DNA of 37,570 nt from Saprospiraceae bacterium (GTDB lineage: Bacteria > Bacteroidota > Bacteroidia > Chitinophagales > Saprospiraceae), in assembly GCA_026993525.1 (NCBI GenBank), contig JALWSS010000202.1, positions 1 to 37,570 of the forward strand. Reading direction: 5' to 3'. A program made the translations under genes and the position numbers. Every line of letters begins with the position of its first letter. The stretch's first letter is position 1. This document shows positions 19,001 through 28,219 of the stretch, piece after piece. Under the pieces are notes generated by a model. That model was not told where the DNA came from, did no database searches, and saw nothing but the letters and a program-made list of their open reading frames with translations.

Positions 19001-21345
19001 CGACCATCTCTTCCGTCAACGTAACACAGCCCACCTGCAGCACGCCAACCGGTACCATCGTCGTCAATGCTACAGGCAGCGGTACCCTCGAGTACAGCGT
19101 GGACAACGGCAGCAACTGGCAGACTTCCAACACCTTCGCCGGACTCAACCCCGGCAACTACAACATCAAGGTGCGCTTGCAAAGCAATACCTCTTGCATG
19201 GCCAGCTATGCCAGCAATCCGGTAACGATCAATGCAGCTCCTTCCGCACCTACCGTGAACGCACCTACTGTAACACAGCCCACCTGCAGCACGCCAACCG
19301 GTACCATCGTCGTCAATGCTACGGGCAGCGGTACCCTTGAGTACAGCGTGGACAACGGCAGCAACTGGCAGACTTCCAGCACCTTCGCCGGACTCAACCC
19401 CGGCAACTACAACATCAAGGTGCGCCTGCAAAGCGACCCCACTTGCATGACTGCCTATGCCAGCAACCCGGTAACCCTGAATACGCCAACCGGCTGTTGC
19501 ACGCCACCAACCGTGAACGCACCTACTGTAACACAGCCCACCTGCAGCACACCGACCGGTACCATCGTCGTCAATGCTACGGGCAGCGGTACCCTCGAGT
19601 ACAGCGTGGACAACGGCAGCAACTGGCAGACTTCCAGCACCTTCGCCGGACTCAACCCCGGCAACTACAACATCAAGGTGCGCCTGCAAAGCGACCCCAC
19701 TTGCATGACTGCCTATGCCAGCAACCCCGTCGTCATCAATACAGCACCTAATCCACCTACGGTCAATGCACCAACCGTAACTCAACCCACCTGCAGCACA
19801 CCGACCGGTACCATCGTCGTCAATGCTACGGGCAGTGGTACCCTCGAGTACAGTGTGGACAACGGCAGCACCTGGCAGACATCCAACACCTTCTCCGGGC
19901 TCAACCCCGGCAACTACAACATCAAGGTGCGCCTGCAAAGCGACCCCACTTGCATGACTGCCTATGCCAGCAACCCGGTAACGATCAATTCAGGAGGGCT
20001 GTCAATAAGCAACATCATGGTCACCCCTGAATCTTGCCAGGGTTATGGCAATGGAACCATAACCATAATGGCCAGCTATTCAGGAAGCGGCTCTTTGATT
20101 TACTCCATTGACGGAGGAGCCACCTACCAGGGTGTCAACACCTTCAACAGCCTGAGCCCGGCAGTTTACAATGTTGTGGTGAAAGTACAGGGTGAAAATT
20201 GTCAGACCACTGGCACGGCCACTGTTACCGCTGGTGCCGCACCTACTACCTGGTACAAAGACCTCGACGGAGACGGTTACACGGATGGGATAACTGCCAC
20301 GGCGTGTTCAGCACCCACCGGCTATGTGGCCAGCGCCCAGCCCGGTGATTGCAACGACAACAATGCCTCCATCCATCCTGGTGCAACCGAAATCTGCGAC
20401 GGTATTGACAACAACTGCGATGGTACCATTCCGCCAAACGAAGCCGACAACGATGCCGATGGATTCCGGGTTTGCGATGGTGATTGCAACGACAACAACC
20501 CCGCTATCAACCCGGGGGCCACTGAAATCTGCAACGGCATCGATGACGATTGCGACGGCCAGATTGACGAAGGAACCAGCGGCAACCAGGTTTACGTTGG
20601 TAATGCTTTCCTGACCAGTCAGACTGCCGTGAACAACTGGTCTTCCTGTTACTACAAGATCCAGGGCAACCTGACCATTCAGGGAACCTCCATCAACTCC
20701 CTGGCTCCGTTGATGAACATTCAGGAAGTAACCGGAAACGTCACCATCAAAATCACGGGGCTGCCCAACCTGGTTGGACTGAACAACCTCACCACCATTG
20801 GAGGAACCTTGAATATCAGCCTGAACAACTACGGAGCCAAGCTCTCCAGCTTGTCAGGCCTCGACAACCTCAACTCCATTGGTGCCAACCTGCTCATCTA
20901 CTTCAACTTCAGCCTCAGCGATTGCTGCAGTATAGACAATCTGCTCAGCAACGCAGGTGTGGGTGGCGCTACCAGTATCCACCACAACGCCGCCGGCTGT
21001 AACAGTGTGGGTGACATTGGCAACTCCTGTGGTGGCAACAGCATCATCGTTCCGGATCTGCCCGGCATCCACCAGGCTGAGGCTTCGGAAACGCCAAGGC
21101 TGTGGTTGTTCCCTAACCCGGCAACCACCGACGTCACCATCTACCTGGAAGGTTTCGGAACCGATGAAGCTGAACTTACCGTGTTTGACCAGTTGGGACG
21201 CAAAGTGCTGATGCAACCCGTTGCACCAGAGCAAAATGTTATAGAGCTCAACCTGGACCCGGCCAAGTTCAAAGGAGGTGTTTACCTCATCACCGTAAAT
21301 GCAGGTAAACAACACGTCCAGCAAAGGCTGGTCATTAGAAACTGA
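16063..21345 (+). CDS. Giant secreted metzincin (reprolysin-like) metallopeptidase with repeats and T9SS domain
   Basis: A 1760-residue secreted protein. In order: signal peptide (to about residue 34); metallopeptidase domain (about 195-460) with the zinc motif [11 protein letters not shown] at 381-391 (ligands His381, His385, His391, catalytic Glu382); an Ig-like domain (about 625-710, containing NGGETLNTG); four near-identical repeats of about 83 residues with [10 protein letters not shown] and [14 protein letters not shown] (about 974-1310), then a divergent fifth; MopE-like Asp-rich metal-binding motifs ([29 protein letters not shown], about 1395-1505); a receptor-L-like leucine-rich segment (about 1510-1650); and a type A T9SS sorting domain (about 1674-1760, [18 protein letters not shown]). 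Probably a surface or released protease/adhesin; substrates unknown. Confidence 0.92.
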   Translation: MSNTHQHIHDKWKSLQGLIFVMTFVFLGVQAIGQSFTKDNPYLTKIEVGQMSKWLQNAPMEFSKAARSAAIIVDLPLPGGEKVQVKAVKSLIAPQEVYDRLPEFMTYALQGIEDLSLTGRMAISPKGVEVYMFTKKGDVYIEAETYGSPIHKVYYVKPGDFPHHNDVRRLDGSVIHQHSPDEPVHEHKYEDEMIKVLPPSGYNIGANRREFRMHVIADKEYSVAVCGSNPTRSCVEMAILTALNGMNARYIRDMSVKLNLTSNTTIYLTGNPSGFAPGGGASNPSWIQESLDHHKFMETNTTSHSGGAGTDNPMVPKNSYDVGHLFSGRVGQGSGGGGVASLSSVCNDQPDPSGAGGPLKAGGGSGVPNPQGSGWVDLLAHEFTHQFNADHTWSGNSGFCTQSQWGQNSSYEPGGGSTIVSYSDICADDNIPNLGNTSYYHTISIKEVDDYIESTGVDCETLVPSGNSVPVPNAKPCGANYYLPIRTPFELTGSATDANDPLTQLTYCWEQFDKADARHDPIVAPTTKNTSGGFYPLFRSRFPSSSPTRTFPQLDIIASGNYNGDAQNAATLTQANWKGELLPETDGTITMRLTVRDNNSSSGGVEYDDVVINVVNTGPFKLTVPNGGETLNTGAQTTITWDVAGTNNAPINCANVNILLSIDGGLTYPFTLASNTPNDGTETITLPTNIPSTSNARVRVECGTSCFKFFDISNQNLTINSSCPAAPNNICPTTAMSFNQGDPGLNLSLNHYYGSTITSHAFNLSASSPTGPLANATTQNGNTCQTAWGTENYEVLDFAVSKSGDYSFSDATNSIAYSVFTAAGYNPASPCSGTFIGSNAWDAIQWNANRTLSLTECTLYKLVVWTVNNNIGTKNINISGPGTIFKNESAPANTGYTYVAVNTANNQIAAQSATANFTSLAAGTYKVFGVSYKNGGPTPPNNANPASWVGQTMSQVLASECVVFSSNYKMLTVTSTCTPPTISSVNVTQPTCSTPTGTIVVNATGSGTLEYSVDNGSNWQTSNTFAGLNPGNYNIKVRLQSNTSCMASYASNPVTINAAPSAPTVNAPTVTQPTCSTPTGTIVVNATGSGTLEYSVDNGSNWQTSSTFAGLNPGNYNIKVRLQSDPTCMTAYASNPVTLNTPTGCCTPPTVNAPTVTQPTCSTPTGTIVVNATGSGTLEYSVDNGSNWQTSSTFAGLNPGNYNIKVRLQSDPTCMTAYASNPVVINTAPNPPTVNAPTVTQPTCSTPTGTIVVNATGSGTLEYSVDNGSTWQTSNTFSGLNPGNYNIKVRLQSDPTCMTAYASNPVTINSGGLSISNIMVTPESCQGYGNGTITIMASYSGSGSLIYSIDGGATYQGVNTFNSLSPAVYNVVVKVQGENCQTTGTATVTAGAAPTTWYKDLDGDGYTDGITATACSAPTGYVASAQPGDCNDNNASIHPGATEICDGIDNNCDGTIPPNEADNDADGFRVCDGDCNDNNPAINPGATEICNGIDDDCDGQIDEGTSGNQVYVGNAFLTSQTAVNNWSSCYYKIQGNLTIQGTSINSLAPLMNIQEVTGNVTIKITGLPNLVGLNNLTTIGGTLNISLNNYGAKLSSLSGLDNLNSIGANLLIYFNFSLSDCCSIDNLLSNAGVGGATSIHHNAAGCNSVGDIGNSCGGNSIIVPDLPGIHQAEASETPRLWLFPNPATTDVTIYLEGFGTDEAELTVFDQLGRKVLMQPVAPEQNVIELNLDPAKFKGGVYLITVNAGKQHVQQRLVIRN
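18990..20000 (+). repeat. Four tandem in-frame DNA repeats of about 250 bp
   Basis: Repeat anchors (A-CACAGCCCACC or the variant A-CTCAACCCACC) start at 19024, 19273, 19531 and 19780, giving steps of 249, 258 and 249 bases, all multiples of three. Copies two and three are nearly identical at DNA level over about 190 bases, including third codon positions, so the array expanded recently or is homogenised by gene conversion. A fifth, protein-level-only copy follows at about 20000-20230. Confidence 0.95.
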
Positions 21346-21530
21346 TGTTTGCGAATAAGCTCGATTCACACGGTCAGGGGGCTTATGGAATTCCGGCCCC
21401 CTGCCATTTCCCTCAACTTCGGAACCCCAAATCGGACACGCTGCAGACAACTTGTGAATGTGTGATCAGAGACTCAAAGAAGGCTATTATGCTTCAAGTT
21501 TGATTATAGCACGTTAGTCATCTTTTCAGA

Positions 21531-21563
21531 GGCCCGGCGCTAAGTTCTGCCGGGCCATCTTTT
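21531..21563 (+). terminator. Rho-independent terminator-like hairpin
   Basis: GGCCCGGC (21531-21538) and GCCGGGCC (21549-21556) form an 8-bp GC stem with a 10-base loop, followed by ATCTTTTCC. It lies 185 bases after the metallopeptidase stop and is the likely end of that transcript. Confidence 0.6.
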
Positions 21564-21688
21564 CCCCGATAAAACGCTTATGGCACTATCAAATAGTCTT
21601 TCCCGGATTACCAATTAATTCAAAGACTGAGACAGTTGACCAGTTGGGAAAGAAGTGGGAAAAGTCCCATTTCGTTACCAATGATCGT

Positions 21689-21721
21689 GGCCGGAGCTGA
21701 TATGGCACCCGGCCTTTTTTT
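21689..21721 (+). terminator. Strong rho-independent terminator with no gene just upstream
   Basis: GGCCGG (21689-21694) and CCGGCC (21709-21714), a 14-base loop and a run of seven T. It is a canonical plus-strand terminator 340 bases past the nearest stop codon and 126 bases past the previous terminator-like hairpin. Confidence 0.75.
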
Positions 21722-21998
21722 ATTGTCGGAATGACAGAGTTGAAATATGGTATCTCCAAAGGGATAGACAATTGATCAACGTATACTCAAAATGAGGTGG
21801 CTTGGACGGTGATTCCAGAGTAAGTCCTGGCCCCAAACTCCTCATCCACACTGGACAGGAGTGATGCATTATTCAGAAACCACTTCAATTCGGGTATATA
21901 AAGCAAAGAAATTTGCTAAAAACTGACACTTCCAAACATTTCCCAATAATAGTGACTGGAAATTGAATACATTTGAAAGACAACAAATCCATTATCGC

Positions 21999-23903
21999 AT
22001 GAGAGTCTGCAACTTCATCACCATTTTCTTAGCATTAGCCCTTATACCTGGCCTGCTACCTGCCCAATCATTCAACCACCTTTATCCAGCAGGGAATAAG
22101 CAACCTGGTGTATCTGCCAAAGACAATGGAGAGGGATTTGAATTGCTCTCGCGCAATGATCCTCAGGCAGATACTGTCTTCTTTATCAACATATTAACGG
22201 ACACGCTGGGGGTTTTAACCGGCTCTGACACCGTTAAACTCTTCGGACCATCTTCTACTGTCAATCGTTTCCAAAAGCTTTCGGATGGTAACTACATTGA
22301 GTCGAGGATAGTTTTTCCATTCAACACCTTACTACTGACAAAATATTCTGCCAATGGAGATACGATCTGGTCTGAAGAGTATTTCGTTGCTAATTACGCC
22401 AACCTGGCATCAAGCAGAATACTTGAAGGGCCTGATGGCGATCTTTTCATTTATGGATCATACAATATACTTACTTCACTAGAGGGCATGTTCTATGTAA
22501 TTAAAGCAAATGAAGAAGGTGAAGAAATATGGACAAAAACATATTCCGCAGTACCCAATAACACATCTTTTCAACCATCCACAGCCGCTGGCACTGCCCT
22601 TTCAGATGGAGGGTTTATTTTGGTGGGAGCCACTTCCCAGGCTAAAAAATTCATTTTTCATTTGGATGCAAACGGTAACAGCTCAATATTGAATTCTGTT
22701 TTCACTGACATAACCCATCTTCCTTTGGTAATTCAAAGCGTAAACAACAAAATAGGCTTTGCCTATACCTATTACACCGGCAGTTCCAATTTCGTAGCAC
22801 GCATTGAGCAATATGACCTGATTACCGGAGCAATGGATTGGCAGTTACAAATAGATCCCTTTACTTACCCAGGGTTCCCTCAAAAAACATACATAACTGC
22901 GGTTACAAATGCCAAAAACGGAGATTACCTGTTGGCAGGTTACGGAAGTACCAATATCCAACCTGAGCGGTTTTTTATGGCCAGGGTGGACACAGCAGGG
23001 CAATTACTCTGGAAACAATATGATTACGGTTTCACTGCCAATCCTTCATTCATCACGGGAATAGATGATGGATGCATATTGGTCGCTGGACTGAGAGATG
23101 AACACACCTGGTTGTTGCATACCGACAGCCTTGGCAACGTGAATTGTTCACCATCAGTCAACAACATCACTGCAGAAATTTGCCAAGATGAGGCTTATAA
23201 TTACGAAGGACAGTTATTAAGCGATGCGGGGCACTATACGTTTTACTACCAACCAAATACTGCATGTGACAGTCTGGTCAATTTGTATTTGCTTGTAAAC
23301 CCGCATGACACTATTGAAACCCATGATCATTTGTGTCTTGGAGAATATAGCTCCCTCACAGGAAAACAATTTCTTGAAACAGGTATATTTACAGAAGATA
23401 GTACCTACTACAATCAATATGGCTGTGAAAGTTCCATTATTAACACCGTTGAGGTAGTTTCCACCATATTCATTGAAGGATGGGCATGGGTCCCTTACGG
23501 TACAGAATTTTTAGGGCAGATCATTTATGAATCAGGATTGTACTGGTCAACAGACACCTCAGAGTTTGGCTGTATTACCATTGCCTCATTTGAGGTCACC
23601 GTTATCAACACTGCCTCTGCAGAACAGCTTGCAAAAGAAATAAACCTTATAACTGCACCCAACCCCTTCTGCAACGAGGTTCGAATCAGTTTTGAACTCC
23701 CTGCACAAACAAAGATTTCAGCATCTGTTTACAACGGCTTGGGTCAGGAGATATCTTCCCCCGTTCAATCACAAGTGTTAACAGCCGGAGAGCACATCCT
23801 GCATATCAAAACAGATGACTGGCCACCGGGCATATATTTTCTTCAATTATCTCTCAACAATGAAATAACTTCGAAAAGAATGCTAAAGATTTGTCAGGAA
23901 TAA
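21999..23903 (+). CDS. Secreted protein with T9SS sorting domain, function unknown
   Basis: A 634-residue exported protein. The ATG at 21999 begins a clean signal peptide (MRVCNFITIFLALALIPGLL, cleavage near PAQ); an upstream TTG at 21963 is less likely. Residues about 25-390 contain propeller-like segments (GDYLLAGYGST, GDTIWSEEYF, GQLLWKQYDYG) as seen in delta-60-like secreted repeat proteins. About 395-540 has short repeats around Cys (AEICQDEAYNYEGQ, DHLCLGEYSSLTGK) found in many T9SS cargo proteins. The C-terminal about 85 residues (ITAPNPFCNEVRISFEL to the end) are a type A T9SS sorting domain. No enzyme motif is visible. It looks more AT-rich than the preceding gene. Confidence 0.82.
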   Translation: MRVCNFITIFLALALIPGLLPAQSFNHLYPAGNKQPGVSAKDNGEGFELLSRNDPQADTVFFINILTDTLGVLTGSDTVKLFGPSSTVNRFQKLSDGNYIESRIVFPFNTLLLTKYSANGDTIWSEEYFVANYANLASSRILEGPDGDLFIYGSYNILTSLEGMFYVIKANEEGEEIWTKTYSAVPNNTSFQPSTAAGTALSDGGFILVGATSQAKKFIFHLDANGNSSILNSVFTDITHLPLVIQSVNNKIGFAYTYYTGSSNFVARIEQYDLITGAMDWQLQIDPFTYPGFPQKTYITAVTNAKNGDYLLAGYGSTNIQPERFFMARVDTAGQLLWKQYDYGFTANPSFITGIDDGCILVAGLRDEHTWLLHTDSLGNVNCSPSVNNITAEICQDEAYNYEGQLLSDAGHYTFYYQPNTACDSLVNLYLLVNPHDTIETHDHLCLGEYSSLTGKQFLETGIFTEDSTYYNQYGCESSIINTVEVVSTIFIEGWAWVPYGTEFLGQIIYESGLYWSTDTSEFGCITIASFEVTVINTASAEQLAKEINLITAPNPFCNEVRISFELPAQTKISASVYNGLGQEISSPVQSQVLTAGEHILHIKTDDWPPGIYFLQLSLNNEITSKRMLKICQE

Positions 23904-23912
23904 TTCGCCCAC

Positions 23913-24356
23913 TCAACCCAAGATGACCAGTCTGCCGAATTTCAGGGAATGAATGGTTGCTTCAAATGCTTCCAATATACTGAATTGCTCATTGGCAGTT
24001 TGACAAGCATAGTGGTTATTCCGGAGAACCGGCTCCCATTCTATTTTAAAAATTTCCTGTTGCCTGTTGTAGATGTGAATTATCTCTGCTAATAGTTTGA
24101 ATTCCTTTGAGTATGCAAGACTTTTAAGCAAAGGAAGAATTGAATCAAAATCCGGTTGAACGCTTCTGACATAATAAACGGAATCATGCACCTGCCTTTC
24201 ATTTCCGAAAAAAGCAGTTATTTCAACGCTATCATCATTTGAAAAAAGGATTTGCTCCAATGAATCCACCAATTCATTGAATCCACCAGTTTGAGCATCC
24301 CCAGGAAAAGAAAATTCAAAGATTGATACAAGCAGTAGGAAGAATTTAGTTTTCAT
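23913..24356 (-). CDS. Short secreted paralogue of the upstream 368-residue protein, function unknown
   Basis: A 147-residue protein with a signal peptide (MKTKFFLLLVSIFEFSFPGDAQ). The start is the ATG at 24356; a TTG immediately before it is not needed. It aligns with the N-terminal 160 residues of the protein encoded just upstream: both have QPDF followed by hydrophobic residues, then a W-E-x3-RN-x-H-x2-CQ-x-A-x-E pattern (IEWEPVLRNNHYACQTANEQ here), then E-A-x2-SL. It therefore looks like a partial tandem duplicate. It overlaps the upstream gene by 11 bases, so it is probably translationally coupled. I recognise no family. Confidence 0.75.
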   Translation of the reverse strand: MKTKFFLLLVSIFEFSFPGDAQTGGFNELVDSLEQILFSNDDSVEITAFFGNERQVHDSVYYVRSVQPDFDSILPLLKSLAYSKEFKLLAEIIHIYNRQQEIFKIEWEPVLRNNHYACQTANEQFSILEAFEATIHSLKFGRLVILG

Positions 24357-25452
24357 CAAGGGTTCTTTTAATTCGATTTAGCTGGGAGCCTGAAATGTAG
24401 GCTCTTTTTGAAATGACTCCCAAAACCCGTTTCAGATATTTCTCCTCATCCTCCGACAGTAGATCAGTCTCAAAAAGATCGATTAAAACATCAGTAAAGT
24501 CAGGGTTGCATATATAGGAAGAGGCCAGCAGAGCATTCATTTTGTAAGCACCTCTTGCTGCGAAAAGTTGTTCGGTTACTCTTTGCATAAAAAGTCCATT
24601 TGGCCCAGAGTTTTTTACCATGAGAATAGAATTTCTGGAAACCTCTGTTGGACTCATGCTTTTACTTGACAGCAATAGATTTACAAGCTCGTTATACAAT
24701 GCAGAATTTTCATCTTCCCGAACCACATTGAGCACACGGTACAGGATAAATCCGGGGACTTCCATTCCCACAACGGTTCTATACTCCGAATAATAATTCT
24801 TGAGGTAAGCCAAAAGCGGCACTCTCAGTGTATCAATGTAAGGGCCAATAAAATTGAAACTTGAAACCGGATTTGCCACTCTTTCACTCAACAATTTCCG
24901 ATAGTATGCAGAAAACCACCGAAATCCATCAAACCCTTTGTGTCCGTATTTTTTATCATACATATATTTAAATCTTCGTGTTTCAACGGATAAATAATAA
25001 TCAAACAACTCTTGAGGATCCAATATTTGGCTGGAAATATTCAATGACAGGATTGCTTCTTCAATGGATTGCAATAGTAACAGGTTTTCGACTGCAATCT
25101 GACAAGGCTTATGTTTGTTCCTGATTGAGTGCTCCCAATTTTTCTGAAAGAAGGATTCATATTCATCAAGGATAATTTTTAGCCCTGGAATAAAGTCAGG
25201 CTTCTTTGTCGATATTATAATGCCTAACAGATTCATCGCAGCTTCAAAGTCAGGTTGCCTTTCAAAAGTCTGAACATCATCGCCAATATTTCCTCCCTTA
25301 CAAATTGATGAAATTTTGACAAGGCTAGTATCCTCTTTGAACGGAAATAGCTCTTTATGTAGCTCATCCAATAAAGTATCACTGTTAACCTGAGAGAAGG
25401 TATACTGCCCGGCCAGGATTAAAAAAAACAAAAACAATCTTAAAATCTTCAT
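24346..25452 (-). CDS. Secreted protein of unknown function (368 aa)
   Basis: A 368-residue, probably helical protein with a signal peptide (MKILRLFLFFLILAGQYTFSQ). I recognise no known domain. The first 160 residues are paralogous to the 147-residue product of the next gene (shared NWEHSIRNKHKPCQIAVE-type segment near 110-127). The remainder contains SSKSMSPTEVSRNSILMVKN and a charged C-terminal helix ending in IKRTLDEN. Its ATG directly follows the TGA of a 60-codon metallopeptidase remnant (TGAATG, no spacing), so the ancestral operon order was probably protease, this gene, short paralogue. It may have served as a partner of that protease; this is only inference. Confidence 0.78.
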   Translation of the reverse strand: MKILRLFLFFLILAGQYTFSQVNSDTLLDELHKELFPFKEDTSLVKISSICKGGNIGDDVQTFERQPDFEAAMNLLGIIISTKKPDFIPGLKIILDEYESFFQKNWEHSIRNKHKPCQIAVENLLLLQSIEEAILSLNISSQILDPQELFDYYLSVETRRFKYMYDKKYGHKGFDGFRWFSAYYRKLLSERVANPVSSFNFIGPYIDTLRVPLLAYLKNYYSEYRTVVGMEVPGFILYRVLNVVREDENSALYNELVNLLLSSKSMSPTEVSRNSILMVKNSGPNGLFMQRVTEQLFAARGAYKMNALLASSYICNPDFTDVLIDLFETDLLSEDEEKYLKRVLGVISKRAYISGSQLNRIKRTLDEN

Positions 25453-25635
25453 TCAATCGGCATTTTGATATTTTCGAATAACCCTCTGCGCATTAATACC
25501 CACATTGGTATAATCCATGACGTTAAAAGAATCATAGCCCTGGGAGTTCCCACTAAACTGCCCGAAAGGATGTATAGGGCCTAAAGCGTATCCCAACTCA
25601 TGAGCAATGGTGTGGTAAACATCGCCTGAGGACAC
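25453..25635 (-). pseudogene. Truncated, degenerate zinc metallopeptidase (metzincin) C-terminal fragment
   Basis: A 60-codon open frame contains THTIAHELGYALG-like sequence (YHTIAHELGYALGPIHPFG) followed by NVMDYT. This is the HExxHxxGxxH zinc site plus the Met-turn of metzincins, but the second zinc His is Tyr (HELGY). No proper start exists: the frame opens at a GTG with no family N-terminus, and the in-frame codons upstream reach a TAG within six codons. A second HELG-coding stretch (CATGAATTGGGAT on the minus strand, 25680-25696) lies about 94 bases upstream in another frame, suggesting a broken duplicate. It is best read as a gene remnant whose stop abuts the next gene's ATG. Confidence 0.65.
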
Positions 25636-25837
25636 CTGATCGACTGCAATCTAAACAACCTCTTTTTAAGTTTACCATTGCTAATCCCAATTCATGCCTA
25701 CACCCTTTTTGGTATCCGGCAATAAAAGGATTAACATTTACCGCCATATTTCAAACGTTTTTTCCATGCGGTTTCAAACTCACCAACCAAATATAAGGCA
25801 TCACCCCCCCATCCCCCCTCATTCCCCGCCAATAAAG

Positions 25838-25845
25838 TACCTTTG
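25838..25845 (+). promoter_or_regulatory. Possible minus-7 element for the DUF5916 gene
   Basis: TACCTTTG matches TAnnTTTG and lies 18 bases before the ATG. No TTTG is present at the minus-33 distance, where a C-rich run occurs instead. Confidence 0.35.
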
Positions 25846-25863
25846 CCGACAAATTGATACAAG

Positions 25864-28065
25864 ATGCCCGACTGGATTAAGCTGCTGTTTGCTCTGCTGT
25901 TGCCGGCAACATTGGGCGCTGGTAACCCCATCACTGCCACAAGGCTGGCTGCACCCATTGATTTCGACGGCAAGACTGACGATAAGGCCTGGCAGGGCAT
26001 TCCGGAACTGAAACTGCAAATGCAGGTGCCCAACTTCGGTGTGGAACCGACCGAAAAGTCCATTGTAAAGCTGGCCTACGACGACCACTACCTCTACCTG
26101 TCCGGCAGGATGTACCTGAGCAGCGAAGAGCTATACAGGGCAACCACCTTCAAGCGGGATGCTTTTGACGGTACCACCGACTACTTCGGGATGGTCATTG
26201 ATTCCTACAACGACAACGAAAACGGCCTGGCCTTTTTCACCACACCCACGGGGCTGCGCTGGGATGGCTCCGTAGCCAACGACGCCCAGGCCGACCCCGA
26301 CATCAGCATCGACTGGAACACCTTCTGGGATGTGAAGAGCCATAAAACCGAAGATGGCTGGAGCGTGGAGATGCTCATACCCTGGTCGAGCCTGCGCTTT
26401 CAGGACCGCAATGGAGAGGTGACCATGGGCATTACCGTCTGGTGGTACATCGCCGCCAAAAACGAGGTGGGTATTTTCCCGCTGATCCCATTGAACTGGG
26501 GTGGCGTGAGCATGTGGAAACCCTCACAGGCTCAGCGTTTTGTGTTCAAAGGCGTTTATAGCCACAAACCGCTGTACCTCACTCCTTATGTGCTGGCCGG
26601 CTACCAGCAAAATGCCGAACTCAACGACGACGAAAGCGCTTACCTCATCGCACGGGACCCCAGGGTGGAGCTGGGTTTCGACCTCAAATACAGCCTCACC
26701 AGCAACCTCACCCTTGACCTCACCGCCAACACGGATTTCGCACAGGTGGAGGCCGACGACCAGCAGGTGAACCTGACCCGCTTTTCGCTTTTCTTTCCGG
26801 AAAAACGCCAGTTTTTTCAGGAACGGGCCAGTATCTTCGATTTCAGCTTCGAAAACTTCAACCGCCTGTTTTACAGCCGCCGAATCGGCATCAACGACGA
26901 CGGCGACGCAGTCAGGATCTATGGTGGTGCCCGGCTGCAGGGTAGGGTAGGTGCCAACGACCTCGGCTTTCTGGCCCTGATGACCGAGGCTCCCCAGTCG
27001 GGGGGCCATTCGGAGAGTTTCAGTATACTGCGAACCCGCCGGCAGGTGTTCAACCAGTACTCCTACTTGGGTCTGATCGGTACCAACCGGACGGACCTCC
27101 ACGGCAATTTCAACCGGAGCTACGGACTGGACGGCATCTTCAGGGTCATCGGTGATGAATACCTCACCGTAAAATGGGTGCAGACTTTTGAAAACAGTCT
27201 CGATAACGAGTTCTTCTCGCTGGACCCCGCCCGGATCTTCGTCCAATGGGAACACCGCCGTTTTGACGGCCTTGCATACAAAGCAGCGTTCTCCCGGGCG
27301 GGCAGCGACTACAACCCGGCCATGGGCTTTGAGGAACGGGGAGATTTTCACAGTGGAAGCCTGGAACTCAGTTACGGGGTTTTACCGAAGGAAAAATCAC
27401 CTGTACTGCGCTGGCGGGCACTGGTGCGCTCGCAACTTCTGCAAAACAACACGACCGATACCGTTGAACTGGCCTTTGTGGAACCGGGCTTTGAACTGGA
27501 AACCCGCTCCGGCTGGAACCTCACCGCAGGCCTGCGCCACACCCACGAATACATCCCCGAAGCCTTTGGCCTGGGCGATGCGACAATTCCCGTCGGGGAA
27601 TACGACTACCTGCAATTCAATGGTTTTGTCTTTACCCCTTTCGGCGGTCTGTTGGGTGCCTTCGGTAACTTTTCGGTAGGACAATTTTACGACGGGAAAC
27701 TGCTCTCGATGAGCCTTTCACCACGGTACAAGGTGTCGCCGCATTTTACCCTGGAGGGCTTCTACCAGTACAACCGTGCTGATTTTGCGGAACGAAACGA
27801 CAGTTTTCACAGCCACATCGGCCGCCTGAAGGCAGAGTACCAGGCCAATACCAGGTTTTCTGTCTCGGCTTTTTTGCAATACAACAGCCTGGACGAGCTG
27901 TTCCTGCCCAACGTGCGCCTGCGCTACAACCCCAAAGAGGGCAACGACCTCTACATCGTTTTCAACGACCTGCTCAACAGCAACCGAAGCCGGAAAATAC
28001 CCCACCTGCCCCGAAGCGATTCCCGGACCTTTGTGGTGAAGTACACTTATACGTTTACGATGTGA
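25864..28065 (+). CDS. CBM9-like / DUF5916 outer-membrane protein
   Basis: A 733-residue exported protein. After a signal-like N-terminus (IKLLFALLLPATLGAG) comes a carbohydrate-binding-module-9-like beta-sandwich (about 25-200, with IDFDGKTDDKAW, DDHYLYLSGRMYL and TTDYFGMVIDSYND), then the DUF5916 region (about 220-733), with TANTDFAQVEADDQQVNLTR, FFPEKRQFFQERASIFDF and many amphipathic strands, ending in KYTYTFTM with a C-terminal aromatic-type residue pattern, as expected for an outer-membrane beta barrel. The family is common in Bacteroidota and its function is unknown; some members sit near peptidases or carbohydrate genes. The sequence is noticeably richer in GC than the preceding cluster. 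Confidence 0.88.
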   Translation: MPDWIKLLFALLLPATLGAGNPITATRLAAPIDFDGKTDDKAWQGIPELKLQMQVPNFGVEPTEKSIVKLAYDDHYLYLSGRMYLSSEELYRATTFKRDAFDGTTDYFGMVIDSYNDNENGLAFFTTPTGLRWDGSVANDAQADPDISIDWNTFWDVKSHKTEDGWSVEMLIPWSSLRFQDRNGEVTMGITVWWYIAAKNEVGIFPLIPLNWGGVSMWKPSQAQRFVFKGVYSHKPLYLTPYVLAGYQQNAELNDDESAYLIARDPRVELGFDLKYSLTSNLTLDLTANTDFAQVEADDQQVNLTRFSLFFPEKRQFFQERASIFDFSFENFNRLFYSRRIGINDDGDAVRIYGGARLQGRVGANDLGFLALMTEAPQSGGHSESFSILRTRRQVFNQYSYLGLIGTNRTDLHGNFNRSYGLDGIFRVIGDEYLTVKWVQTFENSLDNEFFSLDPARIFVQWEHRRFDGLAYKAAFSRAGSDYNPAMGFEERGDFHSGSLELSYGVLPKEKSPVLRWRALVRSQLLQNNTTDTVELAFVEPGFELETRSGWNLTAGLRHTHEYIPEAFGLGDATIPVGEYDYLQFNGFVFTPFGGLLGAFGNFSVGQFYDGKLLSMSLSPRYKVSPHFTLEGFYQYNRADFAERNDSFHSHIGRLKAEYQANTRFSVSAFLQYNSLDELFLPNVRLRYNPKEGNDLYIVFNDLLNSNRSRKIPHLPRSDSRTFVVKYTYTFTM

Positions 28066-28219
28066 AGTTACCCTTCGGGAAATGTTGAAATGTTGATGTG
28101 TTGAGTCCCCTGCAAAAAGTCATTTTCTATTAAAATTGGCGTAAGTCCCGTTGGTTATGAGAAGTTGAGTTTATCCTAAATTATTGGTTTATAAATGTTT
28201 AGAGACGACCGAGCGCAAC

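Larger units (their letters stand above)
21346..21998. other. Gene-free 650-base region with several hairpins
   Basis: No convincing coding sequence is present. It holds a GC hairpin at 21375-21403 (CAGGGGGC with GCCCCCTG, no T-tail), a terminator-like hairpin at 21531-21563, and a stronger terminator at 21689-21721. A TACATTTG at 21968-21975 may be the minus-7 element of the next gene. The strong terminator is far from the end of the metallopeptidase gene, so an untranslated transcript in between is possible. Confidence 0.5.

Noticed and set aside
18985-19938. 317-codon minus-strand frame rich in Ala, Val, Asp and Gly across the protease repeats
   Set aside because: It is the antisense reading of the tandem repeats and repeats itself with them; not an independent gene.
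18990-20000. Possible CRISPR or mobile-element repeats
   Set aside because: The repeats are in frame, about 250 bp long, without spacers or inverted ends, and encode protein modules.
20854-21450. 198-codon minus-strand frame over the 3' end of the protease gene
   Set aside because: It opposes the conserved T9SS domain and has no recognisable domain.
26524-27351. 275-codon minus-strand frame inside the DUF5916 gene
   Set aside because: It is an antisense shadow in GC-rich DNA; the plus frame matches DUF5916 throughout.
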